A stretch of 64,000 nt of DNA. Source: Halobacterium jilantaiense (GTDB lineage: Archaea; Halobacteriota; Halobacteria; Halobacteriales; Halobacteriaceae). Shown here piece by piece: positions 16,789 to 24,687 of this stretch. The stretch is from contig NZ_FOJA01000001.1 in the NCBI RefSeq assembly GCF_900110535.1, positions 2,453,393-2,517,392 of the forward strand, written 5' to 3'. Under the pieces are notes generated by a model. That model did not search any database, had not been told where the DNA came from, and saw only the letters and a list, made by a program, of their open reading frames with translations. Each line of letters opens with the position of its first letter. Within the stretch, counting starts at the first letter, position 1. Made by a program: the position numbers and the translations under genes.

Positions 16789-18321
16789 ATGACGGAGTAC
16801 GCCACCGCCGACGTGCTCGTGCTGGGCTCCGGCATCGCGGGCTGTGCGGCCGCGCTCGCCGCCGCCCGGGAGGGCCAGCGTGTGCTGGTCGCGACGAAGG
16901 CCGAGCGCCCCGCCGACGCGAGCACGGACTGGGCGCAGGGCGGCATCGCCACGACGCGGGACAGTCCCGAGTCCCTGAAACGAGACATCCTGACGGCGGG
17001 CGACGGCGAAGCCGACCCCGACGCGGTCGACGCGCTCGTCGAGGACGCCGCGGCCGCCGTCGAGGACGTGCTCGTGGACACCCTGGACGTGTCCTTCGAC
17101 GGCGACGGCGACGGCTTCGACTACGCGCAGGAGGCGGCTCACTCCGAGCCCCGCATCCTGCACGTGGACGCGGCCACCGGCCGCCACCTCCTCCGGCCGT
17201 TCCTCCGGCACCTCGACGACCACGACCACGTCCGGATGCTGGAGGACACCGCCGCCCTCGACCTGATTACCGACGAGGGCCGCGTGACGGGCGCGCTGCT
17301 CGACCGCGACCCCGAGACGGGCGAGCGCGCCGCCACGGGCGCGCCGGTCTTCGCCGGGTCGACGGTGCTCGCGACGGGCGGCATCGGCGACCTCTACCGG
17401 CGGTCAACGAACCCCGGCGGGTCGACCGGCGACGGCCTCGCGATGGCCGCGCTCGCCGGTGCTGACGTCGAGGACGCCGAGTACGTCCAGTTCCACCCGA
17501 CCGCCTACGACGACGAGGACCCGTTCCTCGTCTCCGAGGCGGTTCGGGGCGAGGGTGCCGTCCTGCGGAACGCCGACGGCGAGCGCTTCATGCCGGACTA
17601 CCACGAGGACGCCGAACTCGCGCCCCGCGACGTGGTCGCGCGCGCCGTCGCCGCAGAGCGCGACGCGACCGGCGAGGTCCGACTGGACGTCTCCCCGCTG
17701 GACTTCGCCGGCGAGTTCCCCGGGCTCGCGGAGACCTGCGAGGACCGCGGCGTCGACTGGGAGGCCGGTATCCCGGTCGCGCCCTGCGAGCACTTCCTCT
17801 GTGGCGGCGTCGCTGTCGACACCGAGGGCCGCACGAGCCTCGACGCCCTGTACGCGGTCGGGGAGTGCGCTCGCACCGGCGTCCACGGCGCGAACCGCCT
17901 CGCGTCCACGAGCCTGCTCGAAGGACTCGTGTGGGGGCTGCGGGCCGGCGAGGCGGCGGCCGGCGACGGCTGGACGCCCGACCCCGGCGACCCGCCCGAA
18001 CTCCGGGACCGCGACCCCGACCTGCCGGCCGGCTTCGCCGACGAGAAGTTCCGGCGGCTGCGCCGCGTGATGGACGAGCACGTCGGGCTCCACCGGTCCG
18101 GCGACGACCTCCGGCGCGCACAGGGCGTGCTCCGCCGGCTCAAGGGCGAGGTCGACTCCTACGTCCGCACGCGGACGAGCCGCGACCTCTACGAACTGCG
18201 GAACGCCGCGGTCGTCGGGCTGCTGGTCTCGCGGGCCGCCGCCGAGAACCCGGAGAGCGCCGGCTGCCACCACCGCACCGACGACGCCGCACCCGAGGGG
18301 ACTCCGGATGCCGGTCACTGA
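16789..18321 (+). CDS. nadB: L-aspartate oxidase
   Basis: A 510-residue flavoprotein that oxidises aspartate to iminoaspartate, the substrate of NadA. It has the N-terminal FAD-binding dinucleotide fold (VLVLGSGIAGCAAALAA, ~8-24), 'STDWAQGGIA' (~42-51), the succinate-dehydrogenase-like capping domain, and the closing FAD segment 'YAVGECARTGVHGANRLAS' (~354-372). The C-terminal helical domain with repeated Arg residues is present. It starts directly after nadA and its 3' end overlaps nadC by 14 bases, so the three genes form one operon. Confidence 0.96.
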   Translation: MTEYATADVLVLGSGIAGCAAALAAAREGQRVLVATKAERPADASTDWAQGGIATTRDSPESLKRDILTAGDGEADPDAVDALVEDAAAAVEDVLVDTLDVSFDGDGDGFDYAQEAAHSEPRILHVDAATGRHLLRPFLRHLDDHDHVRMLEDTAALDLITDEGRVTGALLDRDPETGERAATGAPVFAGSTVLATGGIGDLYRRSTNPGGSTGDGLAMAALAGADVEDAEYVQFHPTAYDDEDPFLVSEAVRGEGAVLRNADGERFMPDYHEDAELAPRDVVARAVAAERDATGEVRLDVSPLDFAGEFPGLAETCEDRGVDWEAGIPVAPCEHFLCGGVAVDTEGRTSLDALYAVGECARTGVHGANRLASTSLLEGLVWGLRAGEAAAGDGWTPDPGDPPELRDRDPDLPAGFADEKFRRLRRVMDEHVGLHRSGDDLRRAQGVLRRLKGEVDSYVRTRTSRDLYELRNAAVVGLLVSRAAAENPESAGCHHRTDDAAPEGTPDAGH

Positions 18322-19123
18322 CGCCGACGTCGAGCGGTGGCTGCGCGAGGACCTCGGCCACCACGACGTGACCAACGACGTGCCAGGCGAGACGACCGGC
18401 CGGCTCGTCGCCAAGCAGCCGGGCGTCGTGGCCGGCCTCGACGCCGCAGTCCGGGTGTTCGCGTACCTCGGCTGCGAGGCCGCCGCGCTCGCGAACGACG
18501 GCGACCGAATCGACGCCGGTGACGCCGTCCTCCGGGTCGCCGGCGACGCACAGAGCGTGCTGCGGGCCGAGCGGGTCGCCGTGAACGTCGCCGGGCACGC
18601 CTCCGGAATCGCGACGAAGACCCGGCGCGCCGTCGACGCCGCGCGCGACGTGAGCGACGACGTGGTGATTGCGGGCACCCGGAAGACCACGCCGGGCCTC
18701 CGGGGCGTCGAGAAGCGCGCGGTGGTCGCGGGCGGCGGCGATACCCACCGCCTCGACCTCTCGCACATGGTGATGGTGAAAGACAACCACGTCGCTGAGA
18801 TGGGGCTCGAGGGCGCAATCGAGCGCTTCCGAGAAGCCAAGAGCTTCGCGACGAACCTCGAAGTCGAGGTCGAGGCTCCCGAGGACGCGCCCCGGGCCGC
18901 CGAGGCCGGCGCGGACATCGTCCTGCTGGACAACATGACGCCCGCCGAGACCGAGCGGGCCGTCGACCTGCTCGACGGCGCGGCGCTCGCGGAGGCCAGC
19001 GGCGGCATCACCGTCGAGGACGTTCCCGCGTACGCGGCGACCGGCGTGGACGTCATCTCGATGGGGTCGCTGACCCACTCCGCGCCGAGCCTGGACTACT
19101 CCTTCCGGACCGAGCCAGCGTAG
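18308..19123 (+). CDS. nadC: nicotinate-nucleotide pyrophosphorylase (carboxylating)
   Basis: A 271-residue quinolinate phosphoribosyltransferase, which converts quinolinate and PRPP into nicotinate mononucleotide, CO2 and pyrophosphate. Substrate-site residues are seen in 'LRAERVAVN', 'IAGTRKTTPGLR' (Arg/Lys for quinolinate), 'GGGDTHRLDLS', 'MVKDNHV' and 'VLLDNM'. The fold and length are normal. Its 3' end overlaps the convergent TrmB-like gene by 28 bases, so the ends of the two transcripts are antisense to each other. Confidence 0.96.
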   Translation: MPVTDADVERWLREDLGHHDVTNDVPGETTGRLVAKQPGVVAGLDAAVRVFAYLGCEAAALANDGDRIDAGDAVLRVAGDAQSVLRAERVAVNVAGHASGIATKTRRAVDAARDVSDDVVIAGTRKTTPGLRGVEKRAVVAGGGDTHRLDLSHMVMVKDNHVAEMGLEGAIERFREAKSFATNLEVEVEAPEDAPRAAEAGADIVLLDNMTPAETERAVDLLDGAALAEASGGITVEDVPAYAATGVDVISMGSLTHSAPSLDYSFRTEPA

Positions 19124-19905
19124 GCGGACAGCGTCTCGGCGCGCTCCCACGCCCCCTCGAAGCGGTTCTGGAGTCGTGTGAGCAGGGCGTCGTCGCGGAG
19201 CTCCACAGCGCCGAGCCGCTCGCCGTCGTCGAGGGGGTGTGGCACGTGGAGGTAGACGCGGTCGTCGTCCACGAGGTCGAAGGTCACCGACAGGTCCGCG
19301 GTGACGCGCAGCGACACGTCGTCGCGGTCGAGGTACGCGTCGCGGACCGCCTCCGGGACCGTGTCGAGGACGGGGGCGGCCACGAGCACGCGCACCGACT
19401 GCTCGGCCGGCAGCGCCTCGTCGAACGCCGCCATCTCCGCGTCGTAGCGCTCCCAGGGCGCGTCGACGTAGGGGTGGCTCATCGCCGACCGGACCTCGTC
19501 GCTGGCATCTTCGAACACTTGCCGAGTGAGCGAGACGGCCGTCTCGCCCCCGAGCGGCGCGGTCCAGAAGCGGCTCTCGGTCGGCGGGACGGCCGCGAGT
19601 TCGTCGCCGAGTTCGTCGGCGAGTCGCTCGTAGCGGGCGGTCTGTTCGGCGAGTTCGCGCTCCCGTTCCGCCAGCAGCCGGTCGGCCGCCGTCTCCGGGT
19701 CGACGGCGCGGTACCGCGTCGGCTCTCCGCGACGCGTCTCGACGAGGTCGCGCGCGGCGAGGCCGTTCAGCACGTCGTACACGCGCCCCATCGGCACGCC
19801 GCTGGCGTCCGAGACGCCGCGCGCCGTCGACGGTCCGCGCGCCAGCAGGGCGCGGTAGCACTGCTCCTCGTACGCCGAGAGCCCGAGTTCGGCTAGCCGC
19901 GACAT
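19096..19905 (-). CDS. TrmB-family transcriptional regulator
   Basis: A 269-residue protein beginning MSRLAELGLSAYEEQCYRALL, the characteristic TrmB winged-helix domain (1-70; recognition helix 'SGVPMGRVYDVLNGL'). A helical, possibly coiled segment (~75-105, rich in Glu, Arg and Leu) leads to a C-terminal alpha/beta domain like that used for ligand binding. TrmB proteins in archaea control sugar or redox metabolism. The ligand here is unknown. It is divergent from a small multidrug transporter and convergent with nadC; either could be a target. Upstream are two direct repeats, a possible operator. Confidence 0.88.
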   Translation of the reverse strand: MSRLAELGLSAYEEQCYRALLARGPSTARGVSDASGVPMGRVYDVLNGLAARDLVETRRGEPTRYRAVDPETAADRLLAERERELAEQTARYERLADELGDELAAVPPTESRFWTAPLGGETAVSLTRQVFEDASDEVRSAMSHPYVDAPWERYDAEMAAFDEALPAEQSVRVLVAAPVLDTVPEAVRDAYLDRDDVSLRVTADLSVTFDLVDDDRVYLHVPHPLDDGERLGAVELRDDALLTRLQNRFEGAWERAETLSAYAGSVRKE

Positions 19906-19926
19906 ACCGGTCTGCCGGCGGCCGGA

Positions 19927-19961
19927 CCGCAAGTAGCTGCCGGAAACGCGCCGCAAGTGGC
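19927..19961 (+). promoter_or_regulatory. direct repeats between the TrmB-like gene and the SMR gene
   Basis: CCGCAAGTAGC (19927-19937) and CCGCAAGTGGC (19951-19961) match at ten of eleven bases and are 24 bases apart, in the 102-base divergent gap. They could be binding sites for the TrmB-like protein; this is an inference. Confidence 0.4.
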
Positions 19962-20007
19962 ACCGCGTTCGGAAACCCACTTTCCCCGGCCGAGCGACAC
20001 GGCACTC

Positions 20008-20346
20008 GTGCAACCATACGTGTACCTCGCCGTGGCCATCGCTGCGGAAGTGACCGGGACCACCGCGCTGAAGCTCTCGGCGGGATTCTCGAAACCCCTG
20101 CCGAGCGTCGTCGTCCTCGCGGGCTACGCGAGTTCGTTCTACTTCCTCGGTCTCGTCTTGGAGGAGCTTCCGGTCGGGGTGGTGTACGGGACGTGGGCGG
20201 CCGTCGGCATCGTCGCCACGGCGCTCGTCGGCGTGGTCGTGTTCGAGGAGACCGTCGACGTGGCCGGGCTCGTCGGACTCGCGCTCATCGTCGCCGGCGT
20301 CGTCGTGCTGAACGTCGTCTCGGACGCCTACACGCCGGCGCACTGA
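20008..20346 (+). CDS. small multidrug resistance (SMR/EmrE-type) transporter
   Basis: A 112-residue, four-helix protein. A GTG start is chosen, giving 'MQPYVYLAVAIAAEV' with the essential membrane-embedded E14 exactly where EmrE has it; the longer frame upstream adds a non-family polar tail. Helix 2 (~28-50), helix 3 with 'LPVGVVYGTWAAVGI' (the GxxxG-like dimer packing and the Trp/Tyr of the binding site) and helix 4 (~85-105) follow. SMR proteins export cationic compounds as proton antiporters or exchange guanidinium. Divergent from the TrmB-like regulator. Confidence 0.92.
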   Translation: MQPYVYLAVAIAAEVTGTTALKLSAGFSKPLPSVVVLAGYASSFYFLGLVLEELPVGVVYGTWAAVGIVATALVGVVVFEETVDVAGLVGLALIVAGVVVLNVVSDAYTPAH

Positions 20347-20350
20347 CGCG

Positions 20351-21949
20351 TCACTCCAGCAGCGACGACCCCGTCATCGCCGCTGGCCGGTCGAGGCCGA
20401 GCACGTCCAGCAGCGTCGGGGCGACGTCCCGGAGCGCGCCGCCGTCGCGGATGGAGTGCCCGCCCGACAGGTCCGCACCGGTCGTCGACGGGTCCAGCGA
20501 GACGAACGGCACGGGGTTGAACGTGTGAGCGGTGTGGGGCTCGTCGGCCGTCCCCATGTCGTCGGCGTTCCCGTGGTCGGCAGTCAGGAAGACGTGCGCG
20601 CCCTGCTCGCGGGTCGCTCCACTCCCCGCTCGCCCATTCGGCGACTCGCTCTGCTCGTCGCCCGCCTCGGTGAGCGCGGGTACCAGCCGCCCGAGTTCCC
20701 GGTCGACGGCCTCGACCGCTTCGACGGCGGCGTCGAAGTCGCCGGTGTGCCCGACCATGTCTGGGTTCGCGTAGTTCAGGACGAGCACGTCCGGGTCGTC
20801 GGTCGCGAGCGCGTCCAGCACGGCGTCGGTGACCGCGGGCGCGCTCATCTCGGGCTGCTGGTCGTAGGTCGGCACGTCCGGGCTCTCGACGATGCTCCGG
20901 CGCTCGCCCTCGAACTCGACCTCGCGGCCGCCGTTCAGGAAGTACGTCACGTGGGCGTACTTCTCGGACTCGGCGACTCGGAACTGGGTGCGCCCGGCGT
21001 CGGAGAGCACCGAGCCGAGCGTGTCCGCTGGCTCCTCGGCCGGGAACGCCACCGGGAGGTCGAACGTCTCGTCGTACTCGGTCATCGTCACGACGTGGGC
21101 GTCCGGCGGACTCGTCTCGACGCCCTCGGCTTCCCAGTCTCCGGGCTCGATGTCGGCGAGCAGCCGCGTGAGCTGTCGGGCGCGGTCGGCGCGGAAGTTC
21201 GCGAACACGACGGCGTCGCCGTCCGAGAGCGCCGCGCCGCCCTCGACGAGCGTGGGTTCGACGAACTCGTCGGTGTCGCCGCGCTCGTACGAGTCGGTGA
21301 CAGCGTCGACCGCCGAGGCGGCGCGGTGGTCGGCGTCCCGGTCAACGATCGCATTGTACGCGGCTTTCGTACGCGCCCAGTTCTGGTCGCGGTCCATCGC
21401 GTAGTACCGCCCCGAGGCGGTCGCCACGTCGCTGGTCCCGTGCTCGTCGGCGACGGCTTCGAGGCTGGCGAGGTAGTCCTCGCCGCCGGTCGGAGACGTG
21501 TCCCGGCCGTCCGTGAACGCGTGGACGGCCGCCTCGACGCCCCGGTCGGCGGCGCACTCCACGAGCGCGTGGATGTGTGTCTGGTCGGAGTGGACGCCGC
21601 CGTCAGAGACGAGGCCGAGGACGTGCAGCGTCCCGCCGGTCTCGGCGACGTGGTCGAGCGCGCCCGCGATGGCGTCGTTCCCGCAGAGTTCGCCGGCCGC
21701 GATGGCGTCCTCGATGCGCGTGTACGCCTGCTTCACGACGCGGCCCGCGCCGATAGTGAGGTGGCCGACCTCGCTGTTGCCCATCTGTCCGTCGGGCAGC
21801 CCCACATCCCGGCCGGACGTGGTCAGCGTCCCGAACGCGCCTCGGTCGGCGTACTCGTCGAAGTTCGGAGTGTCGGCGGCTTTCACGGCGTCTCTCCTGT
21901 CGTGGTCGCCGAGCCCCCAGCCGTCCAGAATCACGAGCGCGGCCTGCAT
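20351..21949 (-). CDS. gpmI: 2,3-bisphosphoglycerate-independent phosphoglycerate mutase
   Basis: A 532-residue glycolytic/gluconeogenic enzyme of the alkaline-phosphatase superfamily, interconverting 3- and 2-phosphoglycerate with two metal ions. 'LVILDGWGLGDH' gives the first metal Asp; the phosphoserine is S59 in GQMGNSEVGH; 'SDGGVHSDQTHIHAL', 'FTDGRDTSPTGG', 'GRYYAMDRDQNW', 'FRADRARQL', 'MVGHTGDFDAAVEAVE' and 'TADHGNADDM' complete the sites. An unusual insertion near residues 429-447 ('GDEQSESPNGRAGSGATRE') is encoded by two repeat hairpins; it lies between conserved blocks, probably in a surface loop. Confidence 0.95.
   Translation of the reverse strand: MQAALVILDGWGLGDHDRRDAVKAADTPNFDEYADRGAFGTLTTSGRDVGLPDGQMGNSEVGHLTIGAGRVVKQAYTRIEDAIAAGELCGNDAIAGALDHVAETGGTLHVLGLVSDGGVHSDQTHIHALVECAADRGVEAAVHAFTDGRDTSPTGGEDYLASLEAVADEHGTSDVATASGRYYAMDRDQNWARTKAAYNAIVDRDADHRAASAVDAVTDSYERGDTDEFVEPTLVEGGAALSDGDAVVFANFRADRARQLTRLLADIEPGDWEAEGVETSPPDAHVVTMTEYDETFDLPVAFPAEEPADTLGSVLSDAGRTQFRVAESEKYAHVTYFLNGGREVEFEGERRSIVESPDVPTYDQQPEMSAPAVTDAVLDALATDDPDVLVLNYANPDMVGHTGDFDAAVEAVEAVDRELGRLVPALTEAGDEQSESPNGRAGSGATREQGAHVFLTADHGNADDMGTADEPHTAHTFNPVPFVSLDPSTTGADLSGGHSIRDGGALRDVAPTLLDVLGLDRPAAMTGSSLLE
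20609..20629 (-). repeat. GANCGNAGNGA-type hairpin inside gpmI (copy 1)
   Basis: On the minus strand GCGGG and CCCGC enclose an 11-base loop GAGTGGAGCGA. The stem sequence equals that of unit 2 in the 61.7-kb array. The inner G:C pair is kept and the triloop is closed by T.G. Confidence 0.65.
20640..20662 (-). repeat. GANCGNAGNGA-type hairpin inside gpmI (copy 2)
   Basis: On the minus strand GGCGAC and GTCGCC enclose the 11-base loop GAGCAGAGCGA. The loop differs from the consensus at one fixed position (A for G in the triloop). Together with copy 1, ten bases away, it forms an in-frame insertion. Confidence 0.65.
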
Positions 21950-22261
21950 GCCCGGGACTGCGGCAGCCGGGAGTATGTAGGTGTCGTCTCTCTGGAGCAG
22001 GGTTCGACGTAGCAGGCGGCGTCTCGTACTCCCCGCTCGATTCCCTGCTCGCTACCGGTTGTGGAATCCAGCGTGGTTCTGCTGGCTTACCGGCCGGTAG
22101 CTGGGCGGACTGAAAGGGGCGGGCGGCTCGCGTTTACGTGGTCGCTTCGCCGGCCACTATCCCGAGTGTAACGAGGGATATGCCGGCGAACGACTGCGAG
22201 CCGCCCGGGGCTTTCGAAGGCGTGTTGTCAAGAGAATCGTCAGAGAATCAGCCCGCTCTCC
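21950..22261. other. 312-base gap holding a rod-like inverted repeat
   Basis: Between the start of gpmI and the stop of a zinc-ribbon gene. No ORF with coding character is seen. The main content is the long hairpin described separately; the flanks contain GGACTGAAAGG just before it and a purine-rich AAGAGAATCGTCAGAGAATCA after it. The gpmI promoter should lie near 21975-21985, where I see only a weak box. Confidence 0.6.
22120..22207 (+). ncRNA. rod-like inverted repeat; candidate structured RNA or non-autonomous element
   Basis: Three helices stack in line. The outer 12 bp are CGGGCGGCTCGC (22120-22131) with GCGAGCCGCCCG (22196-22207). The middle helix is GTCG-c-TTCGCCGGC (22141-22154) with GCCGGCGAA-CGAC (22182-22194), one bulged base. 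The apical helix is TATCCC (22158-22163) with GGGATA (22175-22180). The terminal 11-base loop GAGTGTAACGA is a variant of the GANCGNAGNGA loop, with inner pairs G:C and T:A closing a GTA triloop. Orientation is unknown because inverted repeats fold on both strands. Transcription is not proven. Confidence 0.5.
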
Positions 22262-22498
22262 CTAGTCGTCGTTGTCGAATTCGGCACCGCACTCGCCACA
22301 GACCATGTGGTCCGTGGGCGGCGTTCGCTGGGCGGCCACGGTGCCGCAGTCGGGGCAGACGCTGTACGGGCGTTCGTCGGCGGGCGCGCCCGGGTCGACG
22401 TCGACGTGAATCCAGGCGTCGGGGTTGGTCTCGTCGTAGAGTTCGACGCCGTCGTCGGTGCGCCGCCAGTTCACCGAGTTCGCGCGGTGTTGCTGCAT
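22262..22498 (-). CDS. small zinc-ribbon protein, 78 aa
   Basis: A soluble 78-residue protein with a C-terminal ribbon, C48-x2-C51 (VCPDCGTV) and C67-x2-C70 (VCGECGAEF), behind an N-terminal ~40-residue beta-rich part starting MQQHRANSVNWRRTDDGVELY. Good TATA spacing (ATTGTTAA on its strand, 22525-22532) supports the ATG. The family is common in haloarchaea but has no assigned function. Divergent from nurA with 110 bases between starts. Confidence 0.83.
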   Translation of the reverse strand: MQQHRANSVNWRRTDDGVELYDETNPDAWIHVDVDPGAPADERPYSVCPDCGTVAAQRTPPTDHMVCGECGAEFDNDD

Positions 22499-22608
22499 CC
22501 ACGGCGAGCTACCACGCCCGAGCAGTTAACAATTCTGACAAAAGTTGCTTCGGTCGCGAGTAAACGCCGGTCGGGAGCTACTTGTGGCTCGCCCGTCCAC
22601 TCCCCGGC

Positions 22609-23847
22609 ATGACCCTCGACCCCGTCCACTTCGACGGCATCGCGGACCTCGCGGCGCGCATCCGCCACGAGGTGGACGCCGAGGAGCACCGCGACCTCGC
22701 CGACGAGACGTGGCGCGACTTCCTCGACCCGCTGTACGGCGACGACGGTCCGGTCCTCGAACCCCTCGACGACCTCGCGAAACGCGCCGCCCCAATCGAG
22801 GAACTCGCGCTCCAGCCCGAGCCCTTCGACACCGCCCACGGCCTCGATTCCGGCACCATCAACCCCCGGACGTTCACGAACGGCCTCGTCCTCGACCTCG
22901 CGCAGGCCGCGATGAGCGCGACGCCCTCGGAGTTGGACTGCCACCGCGCTCGCACCACCATCACGAGCGTCCACTCCAACGACGCCACCGTCGACATGGG
23001 CACCGACTGGCAGAAAGCGGACGAGGGCTACTGGCGCGGTCGCATCGTCCAGACCGCGCCCCTCGCCCGCGACCAGGAGCGCGTCGTCCACGGGCTCGCG
23101 CTCTATCTCGCGGAGAGCCACCACGCGCTCGAACACGCCCACCGCGTCGACGACCTCCTCCTCCTCGACGGCCCGGTCTACCCGAAACAGCTCGTGAAGT
23201 GGGCGGACCGCCACGCCAGCCTCGCCGACCTCGTCACGCAGAACGAACTCGTCGGCGAAGTGCTGGAGAACTACGTCCGGCTCGTCGAGGACTTCGCGGA
23301 CCGGGGGGTCCCGCTCGCCGGCTTCGTGAAGAGCCCCGCCAGTCAGGCCCTCGTGCGCGCGCTCCGCGACCGCGGCCGCCCCACGCCGTGGGCGACCGAC
23401 GCCGCGTTCTTCGGGCAAGTGCTCGAACGACGCGAGTTCGACGGTGAGAACTATCGGCGGCTCACCGACGAACTCACGTGGACGTGCTGGTTCACGTCGA
23501 CGCTCGGCGCGGACGGCGTGTTCGCGGACGCGGAGGAACTCGGCGTGGACCGCGACCTCGACGCCGCCTGCTACGAGGTCGCGTTCTTCGTCGTCTACGA
23601 CCCCCGGACGGACCTCGTCCACAAGGTCGAACTCCCGCGCGTGTTCGCCGACGACCCCGAGTGCCGAGCGGCCGTCGAGCGCTACGTCACCAGTCAGGTC
23701 GCCGCCGAGGCCGGGCCGCCCGAGCCCGTCGGGAAGGCCGACGAGCTCGCGCGCATCGGCAGCGACGAGAAACAGGAACTCGTCCGCAAACTCGAACAGT
23801 CCTTCGAGAGCCGCGAGGACCGCAACTACGACGACCACCGCTGGTAG
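22609..23847 (+). CDS. nurA: NurA-domain nuclease
   Basis: A 412-residue NurA family protein, the 5'-3' nuclease that works with the HerA helicase to resect DNA double-strand breaks. The start 'MTLDPVHFDGIADLAARI' is chosen over an ATG nine codons upstream. The metal-binding Asp residues are seen as D80 in 'HGLDSGTINPRTF' and D187 in 'DDLLLLDGPVYPKQ'; conserved 'SVHSNDATVDM' and 'TWTCWFTSTL' segments follow. It is longer than crenarchaeal NurA (about 330 aa). HerA lies about 3 kb downstream on the same strand, past an ABC transporter. Confidence 0.87.
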   Translation: MTLDPVHFDGIADLAARIRHEVDAEEHRDLADETWRDFLDPLYGDDGPVLEPLDDLAKRAAPIEELALQPEPFDTAHGLDSGTINPRTFTNGLVLDLAQAAMSATPSELDCHRARTTITSVHSNDATVDMGTDWQKADEGYWRGRIVQTAPLARDQERVVHGLALYLAESHHALEHAHRVDDLLLLDGPVYPKQLVKWADRHASLADLVTQNELVGEVLENYVRLVEDFADRGVPLAGFVKSPASQALVRALRDRGRPTPWATDAAFFGQVLERREFDGENYRRLTDELTWTCWFTSTLGADGVFADAEELGVDRDLDAACYEVAFFVVYDPRTDLVHKVELPRVFADDPECRAAVERYVTSQVAAEAGPPEPVGKADELARIGSDEKQELVRKLEQSFESREDRNYDDHRW

Positions 23848-23937
23848 CCAGCAGCGGTCCGTGACGGCACCAGAGCCGGTGTCGGCCGCGAGAACACCCG
23901 CCCGGTTTTAAGCCACCCGAGCAGAGACGAGTCACCA

Positions 23938-24687
23938 ATGACCGACCGCGCCATCGAAACCCAGAACCTCGCGAAGCGGTACGGGGACACGACGGCCGTC
24001 GAACGCCTGAACCTCGCAATCCCCGAACGCTCGGTGTACGGCTTCCTCGGGCCGAACGGAGCCGGGAAGACGACGACGATGCGGATGCTCACGACGCTCA
24101 CGAAGCCCAGCGGCGGCACCGGCACCGTCGCCGGCGCGGACATCACTGACCGCGACGCCGTCGTCTCGAACATCGGCTACCTCCCCGAGGAACCACCGCT
24201 GCACGCCGAACTCACGGCGCGCGAACAGCTCCGGTACGTCGCCGGGCTCCGTGACCTCCCCAAGGCCCGTGCCGAGGAGCGCATCGACGACCTCCTGGCG
24301 CGGTTCTCGCTCGCCGACGACGCCGACCGCCGCATCTCCGCGTACTCGAAGGGCATGAAACAGAAGACCGGCATCATCCAGGCGATGCTCCACGACCCGG
24401 ACGTCCTCTTCCTCGACGAACCCACGTCCGGCCTCGACCCGCGAGCCGCCCGCACCGTCCGGGACACCATCGCCGACCTCGCCGACGGCGACGCCACGGT
24501 CTTCCTCTCCACGCACATCCTCCCCGTCGTCGACGAACTCGCCGACACCGTCGGCGTGCTCTACGACGGCTCGCTCGTCACCGAGGGCTCCCCGGACGCG
24601 CTCAAGCAGCGCGCCGAGACCGGCGACGAACGCACCCTCGAGGACGTCTTCCTCGAGGTGACCGGCGGCATCGGCGAGGAGGCGTAG
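23938..24687 (+). CDS. ABC transporter ATP-binding protein
   Basis: A 249-residue ABC ATPase of the ABC-2/CcmA-like class. Walker A GPNGAGKTT (38-46), Q-loop region 'NIGYLPEEPPLH', signature SKGMKQK (138-144; a divergent LSGGQ as usual in this class), Walker B VLFLDEP (157-163) with D-loop SGLDP, and the switch His in 'STHILPV' are all present. It pairs with the permease that begins one base after its stop. Substrate is not evident; exporters of lipids, peptides or drugs use this class. Confidence 0.94.
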   Translation: MTDRAIETQNLAKRYGDTTAVERLNLAIPERSVYGFLGPNGAGKTTTMRMLTTLTKPSGGTGTVAGADITDRDAVVSNIGYLPEEPPLHAELTAREQLRYVAGLRDLPKARAEERIDDLLARFSLADDADRRISAYSKGMKQKTGIIQAMLHDPDVLFLDEPTSGLDPRAARTVRDTIADLADGDATVFLSTHILPVVDELADTVGVLYDGSLVTEGSPDALKQRAETGDERTLEDVFLEVTGGIGEEA

